From: Kiloniellaceae bacterium
Lineage (GTDB): Bacteria; Pseudomonadota; Alphaproteobacteria; Kiloniellales; J153
NCBI GenBank assembly: GCA_021776175.1
Contig: JAJFGJ010000016.1
Span: 198,107-262,106, forward strand
Length of the DNA stretch: 64,000 nt
Reading direction: 5' to 3'
In this document: piece by piece, positions 45,642 to 54,441 of the stretch
Position numbering within the stretch: position 1 is the first letter of the stretch
Layout: every line of letters begins with the position of its first letter
The notes under the pieces: generated by a model
Told to the model about the DNA's origin: nothing
The model's input: only the letters and a program-made list of their open reading frames with translations
Database searches by the model: none
Made by a program: the position numbers and the translations under genes

Positions 45642-47321
45642 ATGATCTACAGATTCGGCGATTTTCTCCTTGATCCCGCGCGATCCGGACTTTTTCTCCA
45701 GGGCGCCGAAGTGCCCATGGAACCGCAGGTTTTGCGGCTGCTCTTGTATCTTTTGGAGGCGAGGGAGCGGATCGTCACCAAAGATGAGTTGATCGAAGGT
45801 GTCTGGGATGGGCGAATTGTCTCCGATGCGACTCTGAACACCTGCGTTCGTTCGGTTCGGCGGGCCCTCGGGGATAACAGGGATCGGCAGAAATACATTC
45901 GAACTTTTCCCAAACGAGGCTTTCAATTCGTCGGCGCGCTTCATGGCGAAGAAAACCGCCCGGTAGTGCCCAAAAGCCGACCGCCTCGCCAGCAACGGTC
46001 TTCGAGGCGGCGGCGGTGGCCGGTCATGGCGGCCTTTGTCTCGGTCCTTGCCATGGGCGCATGGTGGTGGGGGCAGATCGATGAGTCGTCGAGGTCCGGT
46101 CCCGCTCTGCCGGACAAACCTTCCATCGCGGTTCTGAAATTCGACAATTTGAGCAACGATCCCGACCAGGTTTATTTCGTCGATGGACTGACCGAGGATT
46201 TGATCACCGACCTTTCCCTCAATCGCGAACTATTAGTCATCTCATCGAACTCCACCTTCGCTTATGCGGGCCGCGCGGTTGATACCGTTCAAATTGGACG
46301 TGAACTCGGCGTGGCCTACATTCTGCGCGGTAGTATCCGGCGCGCGGAAAATCGTGTGAGGGTAAGCGTTGAACTGGTCGATGCGCGGACCGGCGGCACG
46401 GCCTGGTCGGAACGCTTCGATAGAGAAATTTCGGATGTATTTACCCTTCAGGATGAAATCAGCAGGACCATTGCCGGTCGCCTTGCCCCCGAAGTGATTA
46501 AGGCCCGGGTCGGTGAAACGCGCAATACGCCGACTAAAAATCTCGTCGCCTGGGATCTTTATTTGCAAGCTAAAGCCGCCCATGCGGTGGTGACTTCGCA
46601 AAAGCAAGCCGATGCCGTTCGCTTGGGCGAACTTGCCATAGAGCGTGATCGGAGTTTCGCCGCTCCCTACGCCCTTGTGGCTAGCGCGAAGGGCGTTCAA
46701 TTTTTCCATCAGTGGACCGATAGCCCCGCGCGAACTTTGAGCGAGGCCATCGATAGCGCGCGCGCCGCCATTCGACTGGATGGGGACGATCCCAAGGCGT
46801 TCGGGGCCCTGGGTTATGTTTACCGGCTCACCGGCGATGAGATGCGCGCCATTGGACATTTGGAACGGGCAAGTCAGCTTAATCCCAATGACGCCAACAT
46901 CCGTTTAGAGCTGGCGCACACTTTAGATTGGTTCCGCAAGCAAGACCGCGCTCTTCCCGAAATTTTGGAAGCAATTCGCCTGAGCCCACGCGACCCACGG
47001 CTTGAGGCTATGTATTTCTACAAAGCCCACATTCTATTTCACTTACGCGAATTCGAGGCCTCTCTCGCGGCGGCGAAAGAGATGGCGGGAGCCTTGACCA
47101 ACGATACTTGGCGCATTTTCTATCACTTGGTCCGGGCCGCGAATTTTGCCTATTTGGAACGTGACGGCGAGGCGCGCAAAGAAATCGAAAATGCCCGCGC
47201 GCTTCGTCCCGGATTGTCGCTAGCCGCTATTCGTAAAAGATTTGAAGGGAGCAACAACGACCCGGAAAATCGCAGGATCTGGCTTGATGCTCTCGGCAAG
47301 GCGGGGTTGCCCGAAAGCTAA
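45642..47321 (+). CDS. CadC-like winged-helix regulator with TM segment and TPR-type domain
   Basis: A 559-aa protein. An OmpR-type winged helix occupies residues 1-100 (MIYRFGDFLLDPARSGLF, RERIVTKDELIEGVWDGRIV, TFPKRGFQFVG). A basic linker leads to one membrane helix (about 128-147, WPVMAAFVSVLAMGAWWWG). A TolB-like domain follows (SIAVLKFDNLSNDPDQVYFVDGL, LGVAYILRGSIRRAENRVRV), then TPR-like helices. This is the layout of membrane-bound regulators that sense outside the cytoplasm. A GTG at 45585 would add 19 residues; ATG 45642 matches the family start. The gene is visibly less GC-rich than its neighbours, suggesting transfer. Confidence 0.85.
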   Translation: MIYRFGDFLLDPARSGLFLQGAEVPMEPQVLRLLLYLLEARERIVTKDELIEGVWDGRIVSDATLNTCVRSVRRALGDNRDRQKYIRTFPKRGFQFVGALHGEENRPVVPKSRPPRQQRSSRRRRWPVMAAFVSVLAMGAWWWGQIDESSRSGPALPDKPSIAVLKFDNLSNDPDQVYFVDGLTEDLITDLSLNRELLVISSNSTFAYAGRAVDTVQIGRELGVAYILRGSIRRAENRVRVSVELVDARTGGTAWSERFDREISDVFTLQDEISRTIAGRLAPEVIKARVGETRNTPTKNLVAWDLYLQAKAAHAVVTSQKQADAVRLGELAIERDRSFAAPYALVASAKGVQFFHQWTDSPARTLSEAIDSARAAIRLDGDDPKAFGALGYVYRLTGDEMRAIGHLERASQLNPNDANIRLELAHTLDWFRKQDRALPEILEAIRLSPRDPRLEAMYFYKAHILFHLREFEASLAAAKEMAGALTNDTWRIFYHLVRAANFAYLERDGEARKEIENARALRPGLSLAAIRKRFEGSNNDPENRRIWLDALGKAGLPES

Positions 47322-47331
47322 GGGCGCGGGT

Positions 47332-48219
47332 CTACTCAGGTTCGAAAATTCGCACCACGGGGGCGGCTTGGTGGGAGGCGGCGGCGCGCTTCATGCCCTT
47401 GGAATTATAGGGCATGGCGATGTTGCCCAGGCGGTCGACGGCGATCAGCCCGCCATTGCCGCCCAGGCGCTTGACCTCGGCCAGGGCGGCGGCGGCGGCC
47501 TCCCGCAGCGAGGCGCCGCCATAGCGCATGCGGGCGGAAATATCGTGGGCGGTGCCCGCCCGGATAAAAAACTCGCCCAGGCCGGTACAGGAAACCGCCA
47601 CGGTATCGTCGGCCCAGGTCCCCGCCCCGATTACCGGCGTATCGCCGACGCGCCCGGCCATTTTGTGGAAGGTGCCCCCGGTGGAAGTCGCCGCCGCCAG
47701 GTTTCCGCTCAAATCGAGGGCCACCGCGCCGACGGTGCCATGGCCCGCATCGGCGTTCTTCGAGCCGTGCTTGACGTGATCGACATAGTAGGCTTGCGGA
47801 TCCTCGACGAAGTCGAGTCCACTTTCGCGGGCGAAGGCGCCGGCGCCCGCCCCGGCCAGCATGACGTTGCGTCCGTCCGCCAGCACCCGGCGCGCCGCCT
47901 CGACAGGGTGCAGCGCGTTTTGGATGGCGGCGACGGCCCCGGCCTTTTGGCTGGCCCCCTCCATGACGCTGGCATCCAGCTCGACCGCCCCTTCGCGATT
48001 GGGCGCCGAGCCCTTGCCGGCGACGTAGAGCCCGCAAGACTCCATGTCCTTGACCAGGGCCACGACGGTATCGAGGGCGCTCTCGTCCGAAAGCAGCCGG
48101 TCCTGACCCTGGGAGATCAGGTCCCGCAAGTGCGCTTCCTGTTCGCGGTAGTCGAGCGCCGGGTCCGCCCCGGCGCCGCCATGAACGATCAGGGCATAAG
48201 TCGTGGAAGATAAAGTCAT
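47332..48219 (-). CDS. Isoaspartyl peptidase / L-asparaginase (type III)
   Basis: A 295-aa Ntn-hydrolase precursor. It begins with IVHGGAGADPALDYREQ. The autoprocessing site and Thr nucleophile are in NADAGHGTVGAVALDLSGNLAAATSTGG, with substrate residues in MAGRVGDTPVIGAGTWAD and SCTGLGEFFIR. The family cleaves isoaspartyl dipeptides and asparagine. The stop is 11 bp from the convergent regulator's stop. Length slightly below the E. coli IaaA (321 aa). Confidence 0.93.
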   Translation of the reverse strand: MTLSSTTYALIVHGGAGADPALDYREQEAHLRDLISQGQDRLLSDESALDTVVALVKDMESCGLYVAGKGSAPNREGAVELDASVMEGASQKAGAVAAIQNALHPVEAARRVLADGRNVMLAGAGAGAFARESGLDFVEDPQAYYVDHVKHGSKNADAGHGTVGAVALDLSGNLAAATSTGGTFHKMAGRVGDTPVIGAGTWADDTVAVSCTGLGEFFIRAGTAHDISARMRYGGASLREAAAAALAEVKRLGGNGGLIAVDRLGNIAMPYNSKGMKRAAASHQAAPVVRIFEPE

Positions 48220-48259
48220 TGTTCAGCCCAAGCCATAAAGCGGGACGCCCCCGGTAAGA

Positions 48260-48385
48260 TCAGGTCCGGGAAAGAACCTCCGCCACGGCCCAAATCGCGA
48301 GCAAGGCCATGGGGATCAGCCTCACCGCCCGCTTGAACGTCCAGCCCGCGGCAATCAATTGCAGGGTCGTGCCAAGCCATCTCAT
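48260..48385 (-). CDS. Possible small membrane protein (41 aa)
   Basis: A minus-strand frame of 41 codons reads MRWLGTTLQLIAAGWTFKRA and continues with a hydrophobic segment (RLIPMALLAIWAVAEVL) to a TGA at 48260-48262. The basic-then-hydrophobic layout and its place between EipA-like and asparaginase genes on the same strand make it plausible. No clear ribosome binding site is visible and I know no family. Confidence 0.35.
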   Translation of the reverse strand: MRWLGTTLQLIAAGWTFKRAVRLIPMALLAIWAVAEVLSRT

Positions 48386-48414
48386 GTGGACATTGGATGC
48401 AATAAAGCCGGTTC

Positions 48415-49011
48415 CTACAGCGGTATCCAGGAAAATTCGCGGGTGTAGTGCATGTAGCCGACGTTGACCCCGGCGCGCAGGCCGACGCCGGTGCGGATCG
48501 GCGCCTGCACGATGTCGCCGGATTTCTGATAGTTCACGCCCACGCCGGCGACGAAATAAAGGCTGCCGTCGACGGCGGGGAAGCGCTGGAACAGGGCGTC
48601 CTCGTTCGGCAGGTTATAGATCAGGATAAACATCTTGGAGGCATCGCCGCCGAAATCGAAACCGATCGAGGGGCCTTGCCAATAGACCTTGCGCGTGCCG
48701 CCGGCCTTGCGGTGCAGATCGCCCTCGCCGTAGCGCACGCCGATACCGATGGCGCCGCTGACTTCCTCACCCGCGATATAGGCGTTGGGGCGGCCTTGTT
48801 CGGAAAACACCTTCTCGATCGCCTTGGCCAGGCCTTCCGTCGTGCCGCCGAAGAAATCCGACGCCTTCTGGAACATCTCGTCGTGGCTGTAGGAGGCCTC
48901 GGTGGCTTCCTGCGCCCGGCCCTGACTTGGGGTCACGAAAATCCCGCTAGCCGCGAAAATCGCCGTCGCGGCCCAAAAAATTCCCGCGCGAAGGTTTGCC
49001 ATGGGCTTCAT
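48415..49011 (-). CDS. DUF1134 (EipA-like) envelope protein
   Basis: A 198-aa exported protein. The signal peptide is about residues 1-33 (WAATAIFAASGIFVTPSQGRAQ). The DUF1134 domain contains GAIGIGVRYGEGDLHRKAGGTRKVYWQGPSIGFDFGGDASK and ends RTGVGLRAGVNVGYMHYTREFSW. In Brucella this family member, EipA, is a periplasmic barrel needed for envelope integrity. Function here is by extension. A second ATG 9 bp downstream is equally possible as start. Divergent from the methyltransferase gene. Confidence 0.9.
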   Translation of the reverse strand: MKPMANLRAGIFWAATAIFAASGIFVTPSQGRAQEATEASYSHDEMFQKASDFFGGTTEGLAKAIEKVFSEQGRPNAYIAGEEVSGAIGIGVRYGEGDLHRKAGGTRKVYWQGPSIGFDFGGDASKMFILIYNLPNEDALFQRFPAVDGSLYFVAGVGVNYQKSGDIVQAPIRTGVGLRAGVNVGYMHYTREFSWIPL

Positions 49012-49254
49012 ATCGTCTTCCTCTCATGGTGAATCCGGGCCAAGGTCCGGCCGGGCCTTGGCAGTGTGCGCCGCGCGCCGGGCGCGGTGTTGTGACAAAA
49101 AGAGGCTCCGGCTCTTCCCCGGCGGCGGGTCCGCGCACCGAATCGGCTTTCCTCGATATTAGGGCGCGGAGGTTAACATCCGGTCTGGAGCCCTGAAAGG
49201 GGCCGGAAACAGTACTAACCAAATCCTTGCCGGTTCGTGGTAGGACTTAGCGCC

Positions 49255-50004
49255 ATGTGGCACGATGTGGTCGATCTTCGCGATTTCTACGATACCCCGC
49301 TTGGGCAGGTAACGCGGCGCATGCTGCGCCGGGGCATCCGCGAGCTGTGGCCCAACGTGCGCGGCCGCAGCATCCTCGGCCTGGGCTATGCCACCCCCTA
49401 TTTGCGCCAGTTCAAATCCGAGGCGGAGCGGGTGGTGGCCTTCATGCCGGCTTCTCAGGGGGTCCTGCATTGGCCGCCGGAAGGACCGGGCGCGACGACG
49501 CTCGTTGACGAAACCGAACTGCCGCTGCCCGATCTTTCGGTCGATCTGGTGATCCTGGTTCATGGGGTCGAGAGCAGCGAATACCTGCGCGACATGCTGC
49601 GCGAGGTCTGGCGGGTCTTGAGCGGCGACGGGCGCCTGCTCGTGATCGCCCCGAACCGGCGCGGCATCTGGGCCCGTTTCGAGCGCTCACCGCTGGGCTG
49701 GGGGCATCCCTACAGTCAGAACCAAATCTCCCGCCTGCTGCGCGACAATATGTTCACGCCCACCCGGCGCGGGCGCTCGCTGTTCGTGCCGCCGTTCCGC
49801 TCGCGCACCGTGTTGCGCTCCGCCCCAGCGTGGGAGCGTATCGGCCGGCGCTGGTTTCCGACCTTTTCCGGCGTTCTGCTGGTCGAGGCGGCCAAGCAGC
49901 TCTACGCGCCCAGTCAGCACGCCGAGCGGCGGCGCCTGTACCGCCCCAGGCTAGTGCGCTTGCCGCGCCCGGTGCGCCCCGTGGCCCGCGGCGGCGGGCG
50001 CTGA
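49255..50004 (+). CDS. Class I SAM-dependent methyltransferase
   Basis: A 249-aa protein starting MWHDVVDLRDFYDTPLGQVTRRMLRRGIREL. SAM motif I is degenerate (RGRSILGLGYATPYLRQF), and motif-like PLPDLSVDLVILVHGVESSEYL and REVWRVLSGDGRLLVIAPNRRG match the methyltransferase-11 family. The C-terminal 100 residues are Arg-rich. The ATG at 49255 is preferred over an in-frame GTG at 49237. Substrate unknown; in alphaproteobacteria this family often neighbours gloB, which is not seen here. Confidence 0.85.
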   Translation: MWHDVVDLRDFYDTPLGQVTRRMLRRGIRELWPNVRGRSILGLGYATPYLRQFKSEAERVVAFMPASQGVLHWPPEGPGATTLVDETELPLPDLSVDLVILVHGVESSEYLRDMLREVWRVLSGDGRLLVIAPNRRGIWARFERSPLGWGHPYSQNQISRLLRDNMFTPTRRGRSLFVPPFRSRTVLRSAPAWERIGRRWFPTFSGVLLVEAAKQLYAPSQHAERRRLYRPRLVRLPRPVRPVARGGGR

Positions 50005-50150
50005 CCGCGCGTTCCGCGCACTTGGCCGCGCGTCCCGCGCTTGTTGTCCCGCGCGTCCCGCGCAAGGGGTTAATCTGTAAGGTTTTCTTTGATTTTGCTT
50101 CGGGCTATGACTATCTCTAGTCGCCCCTTTGTCAGGAAAACTGCGGTTCC

Positions 50151-51026
50151 ATGCCCCCTGAAGACAACGCCCTGGCCGATTTGCGCCGACAGATCGATGA
50201 GATCGATGTGCGCATGCACGACCTTTTGATGCAGCGCGCGGAAGTCGTGCAGGGCATAGGCGCGGCCAAGGGCGATGTCGCCAGCCACAGCCGTCCGGGC
50301 CGCGAGGCCGAGGTTTTGCGCCGCCTGATCGCGCGCCACCATGGGCCCCTGCCCAAGGCGCTGATCGTGCGCGTCTGGCGTGAGATGTTCGCGGCCCTGA
50401 CCGCGCTTCAGGGCAAGCTCGCGGTCGCGGTTTACGCCCCCGAGGGCACTTTCGGCTACCGCAATCTGGCGCGCGATCAATACGGCTGGCGGACCCCGAT
50501 CGCCGCCTACCGCTCGGCGGCTCAGGTCTTGGAAGCGGTGGCCGAGGGACGGGCCACCGTGGGCGTCCTGCCGGTGCCGCGCGGCGACGAGGCCGGGTCC
50601 TGGTGGCGCAGTCTGGCGAGCACCGGAGATTCCGTGGCCAAGATCGTCGCCCGCCTGCCTTTCGCGGCGGTCGAGCCCCCCGACACCGACAATCCCGAGG
50701 CCCTGGCCATCAGCCTGGATGGGCCCGAACCGACGGGCCAGGATTGCGCTTTCCTGCTGGTCGAAACCCGCGAAGTCGTCTCGCGCAGCCACTTGCGCCA
50801 ACTGCTGGCCGCCGCGTCCTTCGAGGTTTTGGACATCTGGGTCAGCGAGGAAGACAGCGGTCAATACCTGCACTTGATCGAGGTCGCGGGCTGGGTGCCG
50901 TCCGGCGACGAGCGCCTGGAGAGCTTGTTGACCTTGGGCGACGGCACGATCTCTCAGGTCTGGGCCGGCGGCGGCTACGCGGTGCCGCTCTCGCTCGAGG
51001 TCATGACCGCGCCCGGACCGGCCTAG
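50151..51026 (+). CDS. AroQ-class chorismate mutase with degenerate prephenate-dehydratase-like domain
   Basis: A 291-aa protein. Residues 1-90 are an AroQ chorismate mutase (ALADLRRQIDEIDVRMHDLL, RPGREAEVLRRLI, VRVWREMFAAL). Residues 95-200 resemble prephenate dehydratase (VYAPEGTFGYRNLARDQYGW, AAQVLEAVAEGRATVGVLPV), but the Thr-Arg-Phe catalytic motif is absent (region NPEALAISLDGPEPTGQDCAF). The C-terminal part (about 200-285) may be an ACT-like regulatory domain. It probably makes prephenate for HisC and the dehydrogenase, whose genes follow directly. Confidence 0.82.
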   Translation: MPPEDNALADLRRQIDEIDVRMHDLLMQRAEVVQGIGAAKGDVASHSRPGREAEVLRRLIARHHGPLPKALIVRVWREMFAALTALQGKLAVAVYAPEGTFGYRNLARDQYGWRTPIAAYRSAAQVLEAVAEGRATVGVLPVPRGDEAGSWWRSLASTGDSVAKIVARLPFAAVEPPDTDNPEALAISLDGPEPTGQDCAFLLVETREVVSRSHLRQLLAAASFEVLDIWVSEEDSGQYLHLIEVAGWVPSGDERLESLLTLGDGTISQVWAGGGYAVPLSLEVMTAPGPA

Positions 51027-51028
51027 CC

Positions 51029-52132
51029 ATGACCCTGACCCCGCGGCCCGGTATTCTGGAGGTCGCCCCCTACGTCGGCGGCGAGGCCTCGGTTCCCGGC
51101 GTCAAGCGCGTTATGCGCCTGGCGTCGAACGAGAACCCCTTGGGCGCGAGCCCGCGCGCGATCAGCGCCTACAGCGTCCTTAAGGACGACTTGAACCGCT
51201 ATCCCGATGGCGCCGCCGCGCGCCTGCGCCAGGCCCTCGCCGAGGCCGAGGGCCTGGACCCGGCGCGGATCGTGTGCGGCGCCGGATCGGACGAACTGAT
51301 CGCCTTGCTGGTGCGCGGCTACGCCGGTCCCGGCGACGAGGTGCTGCACAGCGCCCACGGGTTCCTGATGTATTCGATCGCCGCCAAGACCGCCGGCGCG
51401 ACCCCGGTCGCGGCGCCGGAGCGCGACCTGACCGCCGATGTGGAGGCCTTGCTGGCGCGGGTCACGGGGCGCACCCGCCTGGTGTTCCTGGCCAACCCCA
51501 ACAACCCAACCGGCAGCTACTTGAGCGCCGATCAGGTGCGGGCCTTGCGCGACGGCCTGCCCGATGAGGTTCTCCTGGTCATCGACGCCGCCTACGCCGA
51601 ATACGTCGAGGAGGCGGACTACAGCAGCGGCGCCGAGCTGGTCGAGGCGGGCGATAACGTGGTCATGACCCGGACTTTTTCCAAAATTCATGGCTTGGCG
51701 TCCCTGCGCCTCGGCTGGGCCTATTGCCCGCCCGGCGTGGCCGATGTCTTGAACCGCCTGCGCGGCCCCTTCAACGTGACCCAGGCGGCGCAGGCGGCGG
51801 GGGCCGCGGCGGTTTCGGATACGGAACACGTGGCGCGCTCGCGCCGCCACAACGTCCAGTGGCGCGCCTGGCTCGCCGAAAACTTGAGCGCCGCCGGGCT
51901 GCGCCCCTATCCCAGCGTTGGAAATTTCATTCTCGTGGAAGTTCCCGGCGACCCTGAAACAGGGGCGGACGCGGCCCTGGCCTATCTCAAGGCGCGGGGT
52001 ATTCTGGTGCGCGCCATGGCCGCCTATGGCCTGCCCAAGTGCTTGCGTATCTCCATAGGAACCGAGGAGGAAACCCGCGCCACCGCCGAGGCCCTGGCCG
52101 AGTTCGCGGCCGCGGCGGGAGGGGCCCCATGA
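51029..52132 (+). CDS. hisC: Histidinol-phosphate / aromatic aminotransferase
   Basis: A 367-aa fold-type I PLP enzyme. Visible signatures are MRLASNENPLGASPRAISAYS, VFLANPNNPTGSYLSADQV and the Schiff-base Lys in TRTFSKIHGLASLRLGWAY. It transaminates imidazole-acetol phosphate in histidine synthesis. Its place between chorismate mutase and prephenate dehydrogenase, with a 4-bp overlap of the next gene, suggests it also or mainly serves tyrosine and phenylalanine synthesis. Confidence 0.92.
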   Translation: MTLTPRPGILEVAPYVGGEASVPGVKRVMRLASNENPLGASPRAISAYSVLKDDLNRYPDGAAARLRQALAEAEGLDPARIVCGAGSDELIALLVRGYAGPGDEVLHSAHGFLMYSIAAKTAGATPVAAPERDLTADVEALLARVTGRTRLVFLANPNNPTGSYLSADQVRALRDGLPDEVLLVIDAAYAEYVEEADYSSGAELVEAGDNVVMTRTFSKIHGLASLRLGWAYCPPGVADVLNRLRGPFNVTQAAQAAGAAAVSDTEHVARSRRHNVQWRAWLAENLSAAGLRPYPSVGNFILVEVPGDPETGADAALAYLKARGILVRAMAAYGLPKCLRISIGTEEETRATAEALAEFAAAAGGAP

Positions 52133-53061
52133 GCGCCGCCGAATCCAAGGCGCCGATGTTCGAGAAGGCCGCGATTATCGGCGTCGGCTTGATCGGCTCG
52201 TCCCTAGCCTTGGCCATGCGCCGCCATGGCCTGGCGGCGAAGATCGTGGGCTGCAACCGCTCCGCCGCCAGCCGGGCCAAGGTGCTGGCGCTCGGCCTCG
52301 CGGACGCGGCGGTGGAAGACCCGGCGGCGGCGGTCGAGGGCGCGGATCTGGTCGTCATCTGCACCCCGATCGGCACCTACGAGGACCTCGGCCGCGCCAT
52401 CGAGGCGAAGCTCGCGCCCGGCGCCATCGTCACCGACGCCGGTTCGGTCAAGCAGGCGGTCATGCGCGACCTGACCCCCTTCATTCCCGAAGGCGTGCAT
52501 TTCGTGCCCGGCCATCCCATCGCCGGTTCCGAGAAATCGGGGCCCGAGTCCGGCTTCGCGGAGCTGTTCGAGAATCGCTGGTGCATCCTGACCCCGCCGC
52601 CGGGCACCAAAGCCGGCGCGGTCGAGAAAATCACCGCCCTGTGGCAAGCCTGCGGCGCCATGGTCACGACCATGGACGCGCGCCATCACGACCGAGTTCT
52701 GGCCATCACCTCGCACCTGCCGCATCTGATCGCCTATACCATCGTGTCCACCGCCAGCAACACCGAGGAAGACCTGCAGGGCGAGGTCGCCAAGTATTCC
52801 GCCGGCGGCTTCCGCGATTTCACCCGTATCGCCGCCTCCGACCCCATCATGTGGCGCGACATTTTTCTCAACAACCGCGAGGCGGTGCTGGAGATGCTGC
52901 AACGCTTCAGCGAGGACCTGACCGCCCTGCAGCGCGCGATCCGCTGGGGCGAGGGCGAGGTGCTGGAAGACATGTTCCGGCGCACCCGCGCGGCCCGGCG
53001 CGAGGTTCTGGCCGAACATCAAGCCGGCACCTTCGACCCGCGCGAGCCGGACTCAAGCTAA
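52129..53061 (+). CDS. tyrC: Prephenate/arogenate dehydrogenase family protein
   Basis: A 310-aa NAD(P)-dependent oxidoreductase converting prephenate or arogenate towards tyrosine. The Rossmann loop is AIIGVGLIGSSLALAMRRHG. Conserved active-site blocks are CTPIGTYEDLGRAIE, VTDAGSVKQAV, HFVPGHPIAGSEKSGPESGF and DARHHDRVLAITSHLPHLIAY. There is no ACT domain. The start overlaps the hisC stop (ATGA). Confidence 0.93.
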   Translation: MSAAESKAPMFEKAAIIGVGLIGSSLALAMRRHGLAAKIVGCNRSAASRAKVLALGLADAAVEDPAAAVEGADLVVICTPIGTYEDLGRAIEAKLAPGAIVTDAGSVKQAVMRDLTPFIPEGVHFVPGHPIAGSEKSGPESGFAELFENRWCILTPPPGTKAGAVEKITALWQACGAMVTTMDARHHDRVLAITSHLPHLIAYTIVSTASNTEEDLQGEVAKYSAGGFRDFTRIAASDPIMWRDIFLNNREAVLEMLQRFSEDLTALQRAIRWGEGEVLEDMFRRTRAARREVLAEHQAGTFDPREPDSS

Positions 53062-53138
53062 GCGCGGGATTTCGTTTGGGTGGGGGGCGCCCCCTCACCC
53101 AGAACCGGCCGGAGACTTCCGCGAAACGGACTTTTCCC

Positions 53139-53208
53139 CGTCCTTCGACAGGCTCAGGATGAGGAAAAGTCAGTCACAGAGGCCTCATCCTGAGCTTGTC
53201 GAAGGACG
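53139..53208. repeat. Dispersed palindromic repeat (CCTGAGC-TTGTCGAAGGA type)
   Basis: Two 26-bp arms (53139-53164 and 53183-53208) are inverted copies with one mismatch around an 18-bp centre. The right arm contains CATCCTGAGCTTGTCGAAGG, a word that I know as a frequent intergenic repeat in alphaproteobacterial genomes. It lies in the 252-bp gap after tyrC. A partial copy, GAGCCTGTCGAAGAGCGAGG, is at 56377-56396. Confidence 0.85.
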
Positions 53209-53313
53209 AGGCCGCGCGCGGCTCAAGCTTCGTGGAGGTCTCCGACGGGAGAGGGAGGGATCCGCGTAGCGGGAGGGCGAGGGGCGCGCCAAAACGACGG
53301 AACGAAGGACACC

Positions 53314-53883
53314 TTGAACACAGCGGAGAAAAAAAAGGCGCACCCCATGCCGCCGCCGGGCCAGGACTTCTGGGTCTTCGGCTATGGCTCCTTGATGTGG
53401 CATCCGGGCTTTCCCCACCTGGAGGTGCGCCCCGGCCACCTCTATGGCTACCACCGGCATTTCTGCATCTATTCGCATCGCTATCGCGGCACGCCGGACT
53501 GCCCCGGCCTGGTCCTGGGCCTGGATCGCGGCGGCTCGTGCCGGGGCATGCTCTACCGGGTGCCGGCGGGCGAGCGCGATGAGGTCATGGACTACCTCAT
53601 CGAGCGCGAAATGGTTACCGGCGTCTACACCCCGCGCTGGCTCGAAGTGCGCAGCGACCCGGAACCGGTCACCGCGATCTCCTACATCGTCGATCCCGGC
53701 CACGAGCAGTACACCGGCCGCCTCGGCATGGAGGAGATGCTGGACCTGGTCTTACAGGGCGTCGGCGACCGGGGCCCATGTCTGGAATATTTGCAAAACA
53801 CGGTCCACCACCTGCGCGCCCTGGGCCTGCCCGACCGCAAGCTGGAACGCCTGCTAAAACTAGCCGAGGCGCGGCGGAGTTAG
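53314..53883 (+). CDS. Gamma-glutamylcyclotransferase (ChaC-like)
   Basis: A 189-aa protein with the family start VFGYGSLMWHPGFPHLEVRPGHLYGYHRHFCIYS and a later LIEREMVTGVYTPRWLEV, where the Glu catalyses 5-oxoproline formation. It would degrade glutathione or gamma-glutamyl peptides. The TTG start at 53314 has GAAGGA 5 nt upstream; an ATG at 53347 (starting MPPPGQDFWVFGYG) is an alternative without a good site. Confidence 0.9.
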   Translation: MNTAEKKKAHPMPPPGQDFWVFGYGSLMWHPGFPHLEVRPGHLYGYHRHFCIYSHRYRGTPDCPGLVLGLDRGGSCRGMLYRVPAGERDEVMDYLIEREMVTGVYTPRWLEVRSDPEPVTAISYIVDPGHEQYTGRLGMEEMLDLVLQGVGDRGPCLEYLQNTVHHLRALGLPDRKLERLLKLAEARRS

Positions 53884-53934
53884 TGAAGCTCACACTATAA
53901 AAGCCGGCATATGGGTTTTCTTGCCGGATCGTCA

Positions 53935-54441
53935 TCAACCCATCGTGGCGTTCACGTCGATCGGAGGGGAGGACTTGAGTGTCTGGTAGACGACACAATA
54001 GCGTTCCGTGAGTTTCATCAAGGTCGCCAGTTGTTCATCCGTCAGGTCGCCGTCGATATCGAAGGAAAGACGGATGTCGCGAAAACCAACCGGGGACTGC
54101 TTTTCGACACCGAGCGTGCCTTTGAAATCGAGATCGCCTTCGGCCGCGATACGGGCATCCCGGACATCCAGTTCGAGCGCCGTCGCCACCGCGTTGAGCG
54201 TGACACCGGCACAGGCGACCAGGGCCTCAAGAAGCATGTCGCCGGAACAAGCATGCATCCCGGTGCCGCCGGTTGCCGGATGCAGGCCCGCCTCGACCAG
54301 GGCGCGGCCGGTATCCACCGAGCAGGTCACGCCTTCGCCAATCGCGCCTTGGGCCTTGAGAGTGATTACCGCGGCGTCGGGGTCGTCACGGTAACGCCCC
54401 TTTATGGGCGTCTGAAGTTTCTTGAGTTCGGCGGCGTCCAT
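53935..54441 (-). CDS. OsmC family protein
   Basis: A 168-aa OsmC/Ohr-fold protein. The two redox cysteines are expected in GTGMHACSGDMLLEALVACAG and TERYCVVYQTL. The family reduces organic hydroperoxides, using dihydrolipoyl donors in Ohr. Which subgroup this belongs to is not decided. It converges with the GGCT gene. Confidence 0.88.
   Translation of the reverse strand: MDAAELKKLQTPIKGRYRDDPDAAVITLKAQGAIGEGVTCSVDTGRALVEAGLHPATGGTGMHACSGDMLLEALVACAGVTLNAVATALELDVRDARIAAEGDLDFKGTLGVEKQSPVGFRDIRLSFDIDGDLTDEQLATLMKLTERYCVVYQTLKSSPPIDVNATMG

Noticed and set aside
49997..50070. CGCGCGTCCCGCGC-type repeats between the methyltransferase and chorismate mutase genes
   Set aside because: They are short, imperfect GC-rich words without a fixed period; no clear element boundaries.
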